This document shows, piece by piece, positions 37,594-46,352 of a stretch of 64,000 bases of DNA. Source of the stretch: Catenuloplanes indicus (GTDB lineage: Bacteria; Actinomycetota; Actinomycetes; Mycobacteriales; Micromonosporaceae); NCBI RefSeq assembly GCF_030813715.1, contig NZ_JAUSUZ010000001.1, positions 4,650,001 through 4,714,000 of the forward strand, written 5' to 3'. Position numbers and translations under genes: made by a program. Below the pieces are notes generated by a model. That model was not told the DNA's origin. It did no database searches and worked only from the letters and a program-made list of their open reading frames with translations. The first letter of the stretch is position 1. Each line of letters starts with the position of its first letter.

Positions 37594-38801
37594 CGGAGCG
37601 TGACCGTGGTGCCCTCGCCCGGCGTGGAGTCCACGTCGGCCAGTCCGCCGACCGTCTGCATCCGCCCGATGATCGCTTCGCGCACGCCGTACCGGTGAAA
37701 GGGCGTGCTCTGCGGGTCGAAGCCGTGACCGCGATCCCTGATCTCGACCTGGATCGCCCCGTTCTCACTGGTCAGGGTGATCCGCACGCGGCCGGTGCCG
37801 GCGTGCCGCCGCACGTTGCTGACCGCCTCCGCGGTGGCACCGGCGATCGCCTCCACGACCGGCGCCGGCACGTCGACCGGTGTCAGTGACAGCGCCACAT
37901 CCAGATCGGCCTGCAGCGCGATCTCCCGCAACCGATCATCAAGACCGTTCGCGGGTACGTCGAGTGCGGGCGCGTCCGGCCCGGCGAGCCGATCCAGCAC
38001 CAGGATGTCCGCGGCCGCGCGCTGCCGCAGCTGCGCCGACGGGCCCGGGATGCCGGCCGTCCCGACCATGGTGAGCGTGGACAGCACGGTGTCGTGCAGG
38101 TCGCGGCGCTGCACCCGCTCGTCCGCCCGCCGGGCTCGCTCGATCAGCTCGGCGCGCTGGTCGCGCAGCACGGCGGCCAGTTCCGCGTCCGCGTAACCCG
38201 CGGACTGGCGCAGCACCCGCATCAGCACCGCCATCGCGATGATCTGAATCACGTGGATCATCGCGGAGATCACGCCGTCGTCCGCCGGCCGGATGCCGGC
38301 CAGGTGCGCGACGACCAGCACCAGCGACGCCGGGATCGCCCACCGGATCGGCAGGCCCATGGCCGCGACCAGCAGCGTCATCGTGATCAGCCCGCCGATC
38401 CAGCTGGCCGCACCGGGCAGCGCCGCGGGCACGGTCACGCTCTGCTGGATGAGGCACAGCCCGGACAGGAACGCGACGTCGCCCGCGGCCAGCCACCAGG
38501 TCAGGCCGCGGGCCCGGGCGATCGCCACGAACACCACGGACCAGACCAGGTTCGCCGTGAGCGCGCCGACGACCAGCGCGTTCACCTCCGGAGCGGTCAT
38601 CACGCCGGCGACGGTGGCGGCCAGGCCCACGAACCCGCGCAGGAGTACGGCGGAGCGCATCGCGTACCGCAGCAGGGCCTGCTCGGCCGGTCGCTCACCG
38701 CCGGTCGTGGCCGGCCGGTCCACTGTCTCCACCGGCCGTTCCGGTGGTTCGGGCCGTTCCGCCAGCGCGGTTGCCGCAAGCCGTTCGGATCGCGATGCCA
38801 T
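37581..38801 (-). CDS. Sensor histidine kinase (NarL-type, HisKA_3)
   Basis: 406 residues from ATG 38801; the frame is open to 38876. Several membrane helices are followed by RDLHDTVLSTLTMVG, the HisKA_3 phospho-acceptor motif, and an HATPase domain with EAVSNVRRHAGTGRVRITL and the D-box IRDRGHGFD. No response regulator is next to it. The overlap with the degenerate kinase-like gene suggests a two-component sensor complex. Confidence 0.85.
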   Translation of the reverse strand: MASRSERLAATALAERPEPPERPVETVDRPATTGGERPAEQALLRYAMRSAVLLRGFVGLAATVAGVMTAPEVNALVVGALTANLVWSVVFVAIARARGLTWWLAAGDVAFLSGLCLIQQSVTVPAALPGAASWIGGLITMTLLVAAMGLPIRWAIPASLVLVVAHLAGIRPADDGVISAMIHVIQIIAMAVLMRVLRQSAGYADAELAAVLRDQRAELIERARRADERVQRRDLHDTVLSTLTMVGTAGIPGPSAQLRQRAAADILVLDRLAGPDAPALDVPANGLDDRLREIALQADLDVALSLTPVDVPAPVVEAIAGATAEAVSNVRRHAGTGRVRITLTSENGAIQVEIRDRGHGFDPQSTPFHRYGVREAIIGRMQTVGGLADVDSTPGEGTTVTLRWWP

Positions 38802-38912
38802 CGACAGGTAGCGCCTCTTCCATCGGGAGTGGGGCCGTCGCGGACCACCTTTCCACGCGTCCGTACACCGCGTCATCCCCCGCTCGCCCAGTGGAAGGCG
38901 CCGACGGTCCAG

Positions 38913-39341
38913 TCACACCACGGCGACCAGCTTGATCTCGACCAGCAGTTCCGGGAAGGCCAGCCGCGGCGTGCCGATGATCGTGCTGGCCAGCTGCGGC
39001 ACCGGCTTCCCGTACACCTCCTTGCGCACCTCCTCGGCAGCCGCGCCGCCCGTGTCCGAGTCCAGCACGAAGATCAACTCGTCGACCACGTCGTCCATCG
39101 ACGCACCGAACCGGCCCAGCAGCTCCGCCGCGTTCGCGTAGCACTGCCGCATCTGCGCGGCCATGTTGGCGAAGTCGGTGACCGCTCCGGCATCATCGAG
39201 CGGGGCGGGCGCCACCAGCTCGGGACCGTCGTGCGAGACCTGCCCGGAGAGGTAGATCGTGTTACCGCGCCGGATCGCCTGCACGTAACCGTAGGTTTCC
39301 TCCCACGGGACCCCGTGGCTCTCCGTCCTGATGTCGTTCAT
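38913..39341 (-). CDS. RidA/YjgF family protein
   Basis: 142 residues from ATG 39341. The family pattern is visible: YGYVQAIRRGNTIYLSGQVSHDG, then DFANMAAQMRQCYANAAELLGRFGASMDDVV and PQLASTIIGTPRLAFPELLVEIKLVAVV. Members are trimers; many deaminate reactive enamines/imines, but the key Arg of true RidA (in the R-P-A-RT loop) is not obvious, so this may be another subgroup. It lies divergent from a GlxA-type regulator. Confidence 0.85.
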   Translation of the reverse strand: MNDIRTESHGVPWEETYGYVQAIRRGNTIYLSGQVSHDGPELVAPAPLDDAGAVTDFANMAAQMRQCYANAAELLGRFGASMDDVVDELIFVLDSDTGGAAAEEVRKEVYGKPVPQLASTIIGTPRLAFPELLVEIKLVAVV

Positions 39342-39417
39342 GCAGGCAACGGTATGGAGCCGCGGTTTCCCGGCCCAGACGCGGCGGTGCCAACAAACGC
39401 AAGGATCGTGACACGAC

Positions 39418-40260
39418 GTGCACACCAAAGACGTAGCGATCATCGCGATGCCGCGGTACTTCCCGCTGGACGTCACGCTGCCGCAGTACGTGCTGAGCCG
39501 GCACCCCGGCTACCGGGTGACCGTCCACGAGGGCGACGTGTCGGCCGCCGAGTTCGCCGACGTGGTCGTCGTGCCCGGCTTCGCGGACCCGCACCTTCCG
39601 ATCCCGGACGACCACCTCGCGGTGGTGCGCGCGGCCCACGAGCGCGGCGCCCGAATCCTGGCGGTCTGCACCGGCACGTTCGCGCTGGCCGCCGCCGGGC
39701 TCCTCGACGGCCGCCGCGCCACTACCCACTGGCGGTACCTCGCCGCGCTGCGCTCGCTGTACCCCGCCGTCACCGTGCTGGACGTCGCCGCCGTCGACGA
39801 CGGCACCGTGGTCACCTCCGCCGGCGCGGCCGCCGAGACCGACGTCTGCCTCCACCTGATCCGCACCGACTTCGGCGCCGTGGACGCCGACCGGGTGGCC
39901 CGGGAGGTGCTGCCCGCCGGTTCACCGGCACCCGAGTCGCGCAGTGGACTGGCGGACACCCGCGAGTGGCTGATCGAGCACCTCGCATCGCCGGTCACCG
40001 TGCAGCGGATGGCCGACCACGCGCACCTGTCCCGCCGGACCTTCATCCGCCACTTCGAGCGCGAGACCGGCACGTCCCCGATGCGCTGGCTGATCACCCA
40101 GCGTGTGATCGCGGCCCGCCGCCTCCTGGAGACCACCGACTGGCCCGTCGACCGCATCGCCCACGCCACCGGCTTCGGCACCGCCGCCAACCTGCGCACC
40201 ACGTTCGCCCGCGACCTCGACACCACCCCGACCGCGTACCGTCGATCGCGGGCTGTCTAG
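39418..40260 (+). CDS. GlxA-type AraC regulator (DJ-1/PfpI plus AraC HTH)
   Basis: 280 residues from GTG. The N-terminal DJ-1/PfpI fold includes the nucleophile-elbow-like AVCTGTFALAAAGLLDGRRATTHW. The C-terminal AraC domain (WLIEHLASPVTVQRMADHAHLSRRTFIRHFERETGTSPMRWL) binds DNA. It is likely to control the divergent RidA-type gene 76 bp away. The motif is CTG rather than the CSG seen at 41131-42147. Confidence 0.88.
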   Translation: MHTKDVAIIAMPRYFPLDVTLPQYVLSRHPGYRVTVHEGDVSAAEFADVVVVPGFADPHLPIPDDHLAVVRAAHERGARILAVCTGTFALAAAGLLDGRRATTHWRYLAALRSLYPAVTVLDVAAVDDGTVVTSAGAAAETDVCLHLIRTDFGAVDADRVAREVLPAGSPAPESRSGLADTREWLIEHLASPVTVQRMADHAHLSRRTFIRHFERETGTSPMRWLITQRVIAARRLLETTDWPVDRIAHATGFGTAANLRTTFARDLDTTPTAYRRSRAV

Positions 40261-40294
40261 ACGGATACGCATCCTGACGTCCGCATGTGCGGAC
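40255..40294. promoter_or_regulatory. Candidate GntR operator upstream of the GntR-Nudix fusion
   Basis: The palindrome GTCTAGAC (40255-40262) starts 53 bp before the ATG of the fusion gene and is followed by GGATACGC. The same palindrome starts 53 bp before the GntR gene at 46353 (followed by GAATATAC) and 54 bp before the one at 51307. A second palindrome, GTCCGCA-TG-TGCGGAC (40279-40294), lies between it and the gene. Confidence 0.6.
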
Positions 40295-40307
40295 CTAGCG
40301 TGTCCCC

Positions 40308-41048
40308 ATGATCGCACCGCATCGCCGAGGCGCCGCATACCAGCAGCTGGCCGGCGTCCTGCGCGATCGCATCGAGGGCGGAAGCCTGCCTCCCGGCCAC
40401 CGCCTTCCCTCCGAGAAGGACCTGCACGACGAGTTCGGCCTGGCCCGGGAGACCATCCGGCGGGCGCTCGCGATCCTGCGGAACGAGGGCCTGATCGAAG
40501 TCCGTCTCGGACACGGCACCTTCGTGGCCGCGACACCGCCGACCGTGCAGCTCACCGCGGGCGACAGCGTCACGTCGACCGCCGCGGTCACGCTGACCCG
40601 GGCATCCGGCCGGACGGAGACGTACCCGGCCGGCACCAGACTCACGGTCCCGCACGAACGCCCACCCGTCGCCGCCGCCGTCATCGTCCGCGACGGACGG
40701 GTACTGCTGATCCGCCGCAGAATCGAGGAGGCGTCACTCTCCTGGCAGTTCCCGGCCGGCGAGGTGGAACCCGGCGAGACTCCCGAACAGGCCGCGGCCC
40801 GCGAGACACACGAGGAAACCGGCCTCACGGTACGGCCGACGCTGCTCCTCGGCCGGCGCGTCCATCCGGTCACCGGCCGGACCATGGTCTACGTGTCCTG
40901 CGACCCGATCAGCGGAACCGCCCACGTAGCCGACGAGGAGGGGGTGGCGGAGGTCGCGTGGTGCGACCACGCCGCGTTGGCCGCGCTGGTCCGGCAATCC
41001 CTGTTCGCACCGGTGCGGCGTCATCTCGACGACCTTCTGAGGCGATGA
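40308..41048 (+). CDS. GntR winged-helix/Nudix hydrolase fusion regulator
   Basis: 246 residues. Residues 1-105 form a GntR HTH (YQQLAGVLRDRIEGGSLPPGHRLPSEKDLHDEFGLARETIRRALAILRNEGLIEVRLGHGTFV) nearly identical in layout to the separate protein at 46353-46703. Residues about 115-246 form a Nudix domain with the box GEVEPGETPEQAAARETHEETGL, matching the separate Nudix protein at 47435-47836. Two genes of element 2 thus appear here as one. It lies 2 kb outside the left att, on the chromosome. The substrate is unknown; it may sense a nucleotide-type ligand. Confidence 0.87.
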   Translation: MIAPHRRGAAYQQLAGVLRDRIEGGSLPPGHRLPSEKDLHDEFGLARETIRRALAILRNEGLIEVRLGHGTFVAATPPTVQLTAGDSVTSTAAVTLTRASGRTETYPAGTRLTVPHERPPVAAAVIVRDGRVLLIRRRIEEASLSWQFPAGEVEPGETPEQAAARETHEETGLTVRPTLLLGRRVHPVTGRTMVYVSCDPISGTAHVADEEGVAEVAWCDHAALAALVRQSLFAPVRRHLDDLLRR

Positions 41049-41130
41049 TCACCGAATGAGAGAACACCCGGCCGCCGCTTGTGCGGCTGCCGGTCGTCCG
41101 CCCTGTCGTTGTTCGTCCGGGTCAGGTGAC

Positions 41131-42147
41131 CTACCGTTCGACGGACAGCGTATGCAGGCTCGGGGCGAACCGCTTCCGGTACTCCGAGGGCGTCACACCC
41201 ACGTGCTTCTGGAACAGGAGCCGAAGGTTGGAATCGGTTCCGAGTCCTGCCTTCCGGGCGACCAGATCCATGCTGAGACCACTTTGCTCGATCAGCCGGC
41301 ACGCCAGTGCCACCCGCTGTGCGGTCACCCAGGCTATCGGGGTCGTGCCGATCTCCTCCCGGAACCGCCGGTGCAGCGCCCGCGGGCTCATCCGCCCTTC
41401 CCGGGCCATGCCCTCCACCGTCAGCTTGAGGTGGAGCCGCTCGTTGGCCCATTGGAGAACGGAGGCGAGCGGGCTGTCCGCAGGCCTGGGCATCAGGTGC
41501 TGAACGACCTGCTGCTGTGCGCCGTCGCGGAAGGCGGCGAACACGAGGCGCCGGCCGACGTGACTGGCGACGTCCGCCCCGTAATCGCTGCGGACGATGT
41601 GCAAAGCCAGATCGAACGATGCCGCTCCACCGGCCGACGTCAGCACATCTCCCTCGTCCACGAACAGAACGTCCGGCACGACGTGCACAGCCGGGTACTT
41701 CCGGCGGAAGTCCTCGACGAGCTGCCAGTGCACCGCGACCCGTCGCCCGTCGAGCACACCTGCCTCCGCCAGGACGAAAGCACCGCTGCACAGCCCGACC
41801 AAGCGCGCACCGCGCGCGTGGGCACGTCTGATGGTGCGGAGCAGGGCCGGGTGCGAGGCGGCATCGGTCTCCGGCCGATTCGGGACGATGACGATGTCCG
41901 CATCGTCGGCGTCGGCCAGACGTCCCGGGGCGCGGACGTGGAACAGTCCGTCCCGCATGCTCACAGAATCGGCCGCTGCGACAACCGATAGGTGATACAG
42001 ATCCCGACCCAGTTCCGGATACGGCCGAGATCCGAAGATCTCGCAGGCACAGCCGACTTCGAAGGGGTTCGAATATTCGTCAAGGAGCAGCGCCACCCGC
42101 CGTGCGTCGCTGCGGCTCGAACCCTGAGCCCGTGACATCACCTGCAA
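41131..42147 (-). CDS. GlxA-type AraC regulator
   Basis: 338 residues; ATG 42138 is an alternative start. The DJ-1/PfpI-like domain includes LVGLCSGAFVLAEAGVLDGRRVAVHW, and the C-terminal AraC HTH reads EGMAREGRMSPRALHRRFREEIGTTPIAWV with LVARKAGLGTDSNLRLLFQKHVGVTPSEYRKRF. It is divergent from the DJ-1/PfpI gene at 42341 and probably regulates it through the 193-bp spacer. Confidence 0.88.
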   Translation of the reverse strand: MQVMSRAQGSSRSDARRVALLLDEYSNPFEVGCACEIFGSRPYPELGRDLYHLSVVAAADSVSMRDGLFHVRAPGRLADADDADIVIVPNRPETDAASHPALLRTIRRAHARGARLVGLCSGAFVLAEAGVLDGRRVAVHWQLVEDFRRKYPAVHVVPDVLFVDEGDVLTSAGGAASFDLALHIVRSDYGADVASHVGRRLVFAAFRDGAQQQVVQHLMPRPADSPLASVLQWANERLHLKLTVEGMAREGRMSPRALHRRFREEIGTTPIAWVTAQRVALACRLIEQSGLSMDLVARKAGLGTDSNLRLLFQKHVGVTPSEYRKRFAPSLHTLSVER

Positions 42148-42340
42148 TGTGTATCAAACCCGGCCGTCATCACCGGCCCGGCGCCCTTCGAGGCTCTCTA
42201 CGATCGTGTGTGTCCAGGACCTGCGGGATGCTTGCGTTACCTGGCACTTCTGCTCCTACCGGAGGCTGGTGCATTCGGCCAGGCTGGTGGTCACGGCGGA
42301 CTCACCGTCATCCATCCGTGCCACCACTGGAGCATCGAGC

Positions 42341-42979
42341 ATGCGCATCGCTGTCGCACTCTTCCCCCGGGTCACCGCCCTTGACGCGATCGGCCCGTAC
42401 GAGACATTGCAGCGGCTCCCCGACACCACCGTGACGTTCGTCGGTCACCGACGCGGAGAGATCCGAACCGACAACGGCGAGCTCGGGCTCACCGTCGACA
42501 AGACCTTCGACGAGGTCACCGACCCCGATGTCGTCATCATCCCGGGCGGTGTCGGCATCATCGACCTGCTCCACGACGAGGCGGCCCTCGACTGGGTCCG
42601 CACCACCCACGCGACCAGCCGTTTCACCACCTCGGTCTGCAGCGGCTCCCTCCTCCTGGCGGCCGCCGGCCTACTGCCGGGAATGCTGGCCACCACCCAC
42701 TACACGCTCATGGAGAAGCTCGCCGGCCTCGGGGCGATCCCCACCGACGAGCGGGTCGTCATGCACCTCGAGCAGCGCATCATCACCTCGGCCGGGGTGT
42801 CCTCCGGGATCGACATGGCCCTCCACCTGGCCGAGCTGCTCACCGACACGGTGACCGCCCAGGCCATGCAGCTGATGGTGGAGTACGACCCGCAGCCGCC
42901 GTTCGACGCCGGCAGCACCCGCAAGGCCGGGACCGCGGTGCAGGAGCGCGCCGCGGAACTGTTCAAGCTCAAGGACTAA
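42341..42979 (+). CDS. DJ-1/PfpI family protein (isonitrile hydratase-like)
   Basis: 212 residues from ATG 42341; the frame is open upstream to 42149 but family homology begins at MRIAVALFPRVTALDAIGPYETL. The nucleophile Cys is in FTTSVCSGSLLLAAAGLL. VIIPGGVGIIDLL and SGIDMALHLAELL are typical of the isonitrile-hydratase-like group. The substrate cannot be predicted. It lies just left of the att site of element 2. Confidence 0.85.
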   Translation: MRIAVALFPRVTALDAIGPYETLQRLPDTTVTFVGHRRGEIRTDNGELGLTVDKTFDEVTDPDVVIIPGGVGIIDLLHDEAALDWVRTTHATSRFTTSVCSGSLLLAAAGLLPGMLATTHYTLMEKLAGLGAIPTDERVVMHLEQRIITSAGVSSGIDMALHLAELLTDTVTAQAMQLMVEYDPQPPFDAGSTRKAGTAVQERAAELFKLKD

Positions 42980-42998
42980 GACGCGATCTCGAAACGAG

Positions 42999-43036
42999 AA
43001 ACGCCCGGCGGCTGGTCTCGCAGCTGCCGGGCGTTT
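42999..43036 (-). terminator. Former terminator of tRNA-Ser(CGA), now at the left att
   Basis: AAACGCCCGG (42999-43008) pairs with CCGGGCGTTT (43027-43036). The same hairpin lies at 62713-62750 beside the intact tRNA. Confidence 0.7.
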
Positions 43037-43106
43037 GCCCTGCTAGATGGCGGTGGCGGCGGGATTTGAACCCGCGGAGGGCGTAAACCCTCACACGCTT
43101 TCGAGG
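43016..43106. repeat. attL of element 2 (91-bp direct repeat)
   Basis: These 91 bases are identical to 62730-62820. They comprise half of the terminator hairpin plus the 3' half of tRNA-Ser(CGA), ending at the anticodon loop. Weaker similarity continues about 30 bases to the left. By the usual logic this copy is the original chromosomal 3' end of the tRNA, displaced by integration. Confidence 0.95.
43051..43106 (-). pseudogene. tRNA-Ser(CGA) 3' fragment
   Basis: From the discriminator G through acceptor, T and variable arms to the anticodon loop, the fragment equals the tRNA at 62765-62851. After that the sequence (TCTGCCCACC on the + strand) no longer matches, so no functional tRNA can form. 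Confidence 0.93.
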
Positions 43107-43594
43107 TCTGCCCACCTTCATACAGGACGAACCCGCACAGGCCGCGACCTGCACTGACGGCGTCTAGCGACCGAGCCCGCACACCCTCAGATCGCTGCGA
43201 ACGAGACGAAGTTTGCGACTGAACCGCACCCGACAGGGCGAGCGGCATACCGCGGCCATCGCCGTACGCGCAGTGATAGATCTTCCCCGAGTCACCGGCC
43301 AACGACGAACCACCGGCGCCAACGGGATCATCACCGCTACATCGCGAATCCTGATGCGACACACGGACACTGCCCGCCGGAATAAGCAGCCTGCGTATGG
43401 ACCAACTCCGTCAACGGCGACAAGATATTGCAGATCTTTAGGTTCATCGCCAACTGCACATCCAACCAATTCCGAGGCAACGGAACATCAAGGTTTCGGC
43501 CGAACGGCGGGCCGCGCATACCTTAAATAAAAAGTCAACTAGTGAAAACGAGAGTTGTCTAGGTATGATAGTCATCGATGCCGAGGAGTGTAAA
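43107..43594. other. Left end of element 2, no gene recognised
   Basis: About 490 bases. Short frames exist but lack ribosome sites and plausible composition. The last 80 bases are AT-rich and probably contain the promoter of the EVE-HEPN gene, with TATGAT at 43564-43569 as a possible -10 element. Left-arm integrase sites might be here but no repeat was found. Confidence 0.45.
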
Positions 43595-44785
43595 ATGACC
43601 AACCTCTGGGTGCTAAGATCCTTACGCGCCGAAGATTACGAATCAATGGCCCTGTCTAGCGGATATGCCGCAATGGGATGGGCCAACTCGGGAGATTTGA
43701 CGCATGTCGTGGATGTCGCTGGCATCCGAGCGGCAGTGCGAAGGGCGTTTCCGTTCTCTGATAAAGAAACCACCGATAGCTGCACAGATCAACTGCATCA
43801 GTTCAGGATTCGCGTGGTTGCCGGAGACTATCTACTTCTCCTACGCCGCAACAACCCCAACGTAGCATTCGGGAAAGTGACCGGCGACTACCATTATCGC
43901 ACGGATCTTTCAGATGGCATCCGCCATATCCGCGAGGTCGATTGGATTCATTCCGAAATTCCGCGGGTGGCCGTAGAACAAGACTTGCGCTCTATGCCCT
44001 CCCTCAACATGATATATCTCTTGGAAGATGAAGTCGTCGCCCAGCGCATCATTGATGCCTCCAGCGCGGCTACACCTTCGCTGGAAAACACTGCGAGTTC
44101 AGGATCTAGCATTGCAACTAGCGGAGCGCCATTTCAAAATTTCAAGAGAAATTTAGAATACGCGCGCAACCTAGCTGCAGGCGGAGCCCACTTACACGAT
44201 CTTGGAGTAGGTTCATTCGAGGTAAATGATGTTTTCCGGGCCGCATGGGTCCAAGGCGTTGCAGCGCTAGAATATTGGGTTCGTCAAGAGGTTCGGACGC
44301 GCATGATGCGACTCGCGGCGAATCCCCATCTGTCGAGGCCACAGAAGTTCAACAGTTTTCCAATACCAATTGAAGCCGTTGAGAGAATACTCCAGGGTGA
44401 AGCAACTCTAGCCGATGTGGTAGACGACCAGCTGATAACCACCCGTGGTCACATCGCCTATCAGAATCCTGACAAAATAAAAGACGCACTGTCACTTATT
44501 ATAAATACAGAAAGATTATGGGAAAGCGTAGCAAAAACCTTGCAAGAGAGGTCGGGCGACGAAGGCACGTTAAGTGGAAAAGAGATTCAGGACAAGCTGA
44601 CGAGTGTCGTCTTTAGGCGAAACAAGATTGCCCATGAATATGATGAGGACCCAAGGATTGCAACGCATAAAAGAAGTATCGATGGTAGCGATGTCACACA
44701 GGCTCTAGACCTCATTGAGCAGCTTGCAGCAGCGGTCCTAGTTGCAATCGAAGCGCGTAGCGATCCTCACCGCCGCCAGGATTGA
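43595..44785 (+). CDS. EVE-like/HEPN two-domain protein (candidate defence ribonuclease)
   Basis: 396 residues from ATG 43595, chosen for GAGGAG six bases upstream; an in-frame ATG at 43565 is weaker. Residues 1-135 (NLWVLRSL...AAMGWANSGDL...QFRIRVVAGDYLLLLRRNNPNVAFGKVTGDYHY) resemble EVE/PUA-like sensor domains found before restriction nucleases. Residues about 190-390 resemble the RiboL-PSP-HEPN domain, with Arg342-NKIA-His347 as the R-x4-H ribonuclease motif. EVE domains read modified bases and HEPN domains cut RNA. Codon use is AT-rich. The 3' end overlaps the convergent gene by 19 bases. Confidence 0.65.
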   Translation: MTNLWVLRSLRAEDYESMALSSGYAAMGWANSGDLTHVVDVAGIRAAVRRAFPFSDKETTDSCTDQLHQFRIRVVAGDYLLLLRRNNPNVAFGKVTGDYHYRTDLSDGIRHIREVDWIHSEIPRVAVEQDLRSMPSLNMIYLLEDEVVAQRIIDASSAATPSLENTASSGSSIATSGAPFQNFKRNLEYARNLAAGGAHLHDLGVGSFEVNDVFRAAWVQGVAALEYWVRQEVRTRMMRLAANPHLSRPQKFNSFPIPIEAVERILQGEATLADVVDDQLITTRGHIAYQNPDKIKDALSLIINTERLWESVAKTLQERSGDEGTLSGKEIQDKLTSVVFRRNKIAHEYDEDPRIATHKRSIDGSDVTQALDLIEQLAAAVLVAIEARSDPHRRQD

Positions 44786-45150
44786 CCATGCATAGAGGCA
44801 GCATCTTCACGAGCACCAACCGTCGCTTCAATAATTGCCTGCTGGATCGCCGCCTTGGTGTCCTTCGACCTAACAGCTACGTCGAGCTGCTTCGCAAGCG
44901 CAACGAGTTGGTCCTTCCTCAACTTTAGAGCTACAAGATACTCTTCGCCATCCCTTCTGGTTAGGAGTCTTTGAAGCTCTTTAGACACATCAGCTACGTT
45001 CGGACCGGTGGACACAATTTGCGCACCGGCTGGCACGAAGCCAATCGAAGCCTTGCCATCAACAAGTTGGTCTACCTCTTCAGGCTTCAACTTTCTTGTG
45101 AAGTCGGTAGCCAAGCGTAATGCCGCAAGGATGAGGTTCCGGGCATCCAT
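44767..45150 (-). CDS. Small ParA-partner protein with SAP-like C-terminus
   Basis: 127 residues from ATG 45150, with GAGGGG about 9 bases upstream; a TTG at 45156 overlapping the parA stop is an alternative. Not recognised as a whole. The C-terminal segment LRKDQLVALAKQLDVAVRSKDTKAAIQQAIIEA resembles SAP/Rho-N helical DNA-binding motifs. Being directly behind a ParA gene suggests a partner or ParB-substitute role. Confidence 0.6.
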   Translation of the reverse strand: MDARNLILAALRLATDFTRKLKPEEVDQLVDGKASIGFVPAGAQIVSTGPNVADVSKELQRLLTRRDGEEYLVALKLRKDQLVALAKQLDVAVRSKDTKAAIQQAIIEATVGAREDAASMHGQSWRR

Positions 45151-45152
45151 GC

Positions 45153-46133
45153 TCAAACATCCCCTCTCAGTCCGAGGTGAGAAACAAATTCGTCCGCCAG
45201 GCCATTTAGCTCATTCAGGATTACACGAGGGGTATCTCGCGCAATTGCCAAAGGTACGCCCGACTTTGTCGCAACAGCATAAGGTGATTGACTAAACCTG
45301 AGAAAGTTATCAAACGTTTCGATTTCTAGCTCGCGACGAACCTTGCTCATGAACTCTTGATTGACCTTTTGCGCCGCCTGGCCTCGGACTCCGACCATCG
45401 TGAATACGACACCAAGGACCTGCGGATCTATCCTTTGCCGTGCGAAAGATGAGCGCGAGGTGGCTGCCACACAGTCATTGTATTCGTGAACAAGGCCTTT
45501 GACGCTATCAAGCAGATAGTTTATTCCTAGTGTCGAAAGGTCATCTGCGCGCGACGGAATTAGCAGATGATCACTCGCTACAATCGCAGTCTTCGTCACA
45601 ATATTGAAGTTCGGCGGACAGTCGATAAGCACCACATCATAGCCGTCCAAGCTTCCATTGCGGAGGCCTTCGCGAAGTCGACTATGCACACCGAGAAAGC
45701 GAGCCGTTGGCTGCCTGCCAATAAGCTGACCTGCCAAGTCTAGATCAACGTTAATTAAACCGAGGTGCGACGCAATAATATCCAGCGCGCCCTCACTGGG
45801 AATTCGTTCTAAAACCTCAGGAGGCGTTAGAACGAGGTCAACTAGTTCCGTATCGCCTTGACCGGCCGAGAACTCGTCGAACCATTGCTTAATTGTCTTG
45901 TGCCCCTCAACTAATTCTGCCGTCGAGGTAGGCCGATAAAAAGAATAGGTAAGGCTTGACTGAGGGTCAAGATCTATCAGCAAAACTCGATATTTTCTGC
46001 TGGCAAGTAGAGCACCGAGATTGGCCGTAACTGTCGTTTTCGCCACGCCGCCTTTGTAATTCATAACGGAGACGACATTCACCTTTAACCCCCGGCCAAC
46101 GACGGCTTTGCCGACCACTGCATCCCGTTCCAT
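45153..46133 (-). CDS. ParA/Soj-type partition ATPase
   Basis: 326 residues from ATG 46133; GTG 46082 would remove 17 residues and start right before the conserved core. The deviant Walker A is NYKGGVAKTTVTANLG, Walker A' LLIDLDPQSSLT, and Walker B VVLIDCPPNFNIV. This is a full-length ParA with no adjacent ParB. It probably maintains or positions the excised element. It is divergent from the GntR gene, sharing a 219-bp spacer that holds a GTCTAGAC palindrome. Confidence 0.9.
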   Translation of the reverse strand: MERDAVVGKAVVGRGLKVNVVSVMNYKGGVAKTTVTANLGALLASRKYRVLLIDLDPQSSLTYSFYRPTSTAELVEGHKTIKQWFDEFSAGQGDTELVDLVLTPPEVLERIPSEGALDIIASHLGLINVDLDLAGQLIGRQPTARFLGVHSRLREGLRNGSLDGYDVVLIDCPPNFNIVTKTAIVASDHLLIPSRADDLSTLGINYLLDSVKGLVHEYNDCVAATSRSSFARQRIDPQVLGVVFTMVGVRGQAAQKVNQEFMSKVRRELEIETFDNFLRFSQSPYAVATKSGVPLAIARDTPRVILNELNGLADEFVSHLGLRGDV

Positions 46134-46299
46134 AAACGCTACTAGCCGTCACTGGCGTCCGGAAGGCATCCAAGAGCTTCGGTTTGTCAGTTGAGCGACT
46201 GCGGTTCGTGGACGCGCATGGTAGGTGCAACAACCCAGAGGAGATGAGACCACTTGGCGGGCCAACTTCGGCCCTCGCCATCGAGAGGGACGTACATAC

Positions 46300-46330
46300 G
46301 TCTAGACGAATATACTTCTCGTCGTATACT
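46300..46330 (+). promoter_or_regulatory. Candidate GntR operator and promoter before 46353 gene
   Basis: GTCTAGAC (46300-46307) begins 53 bp before the ATG. TATACT at 46325-46330 would make a good -10 element, 17 bp from CTAGAC (46302-46307) in the -35 position, so the palindrome would overlap the -35 box. No Shine-Dalgarno precedes the ATG, so the mRNA may be leaderless or nearly so. Confidence 0.6.
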
Positions 46331-46352
46331 CGATCGCACGTAACGTCACCTC

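Noticed and set aside
43051-43106. A second tRNA-Ser at the left att
   Set aside because: Only the 3' half is present; the 5' half needed for acceptor and D arms does not match.
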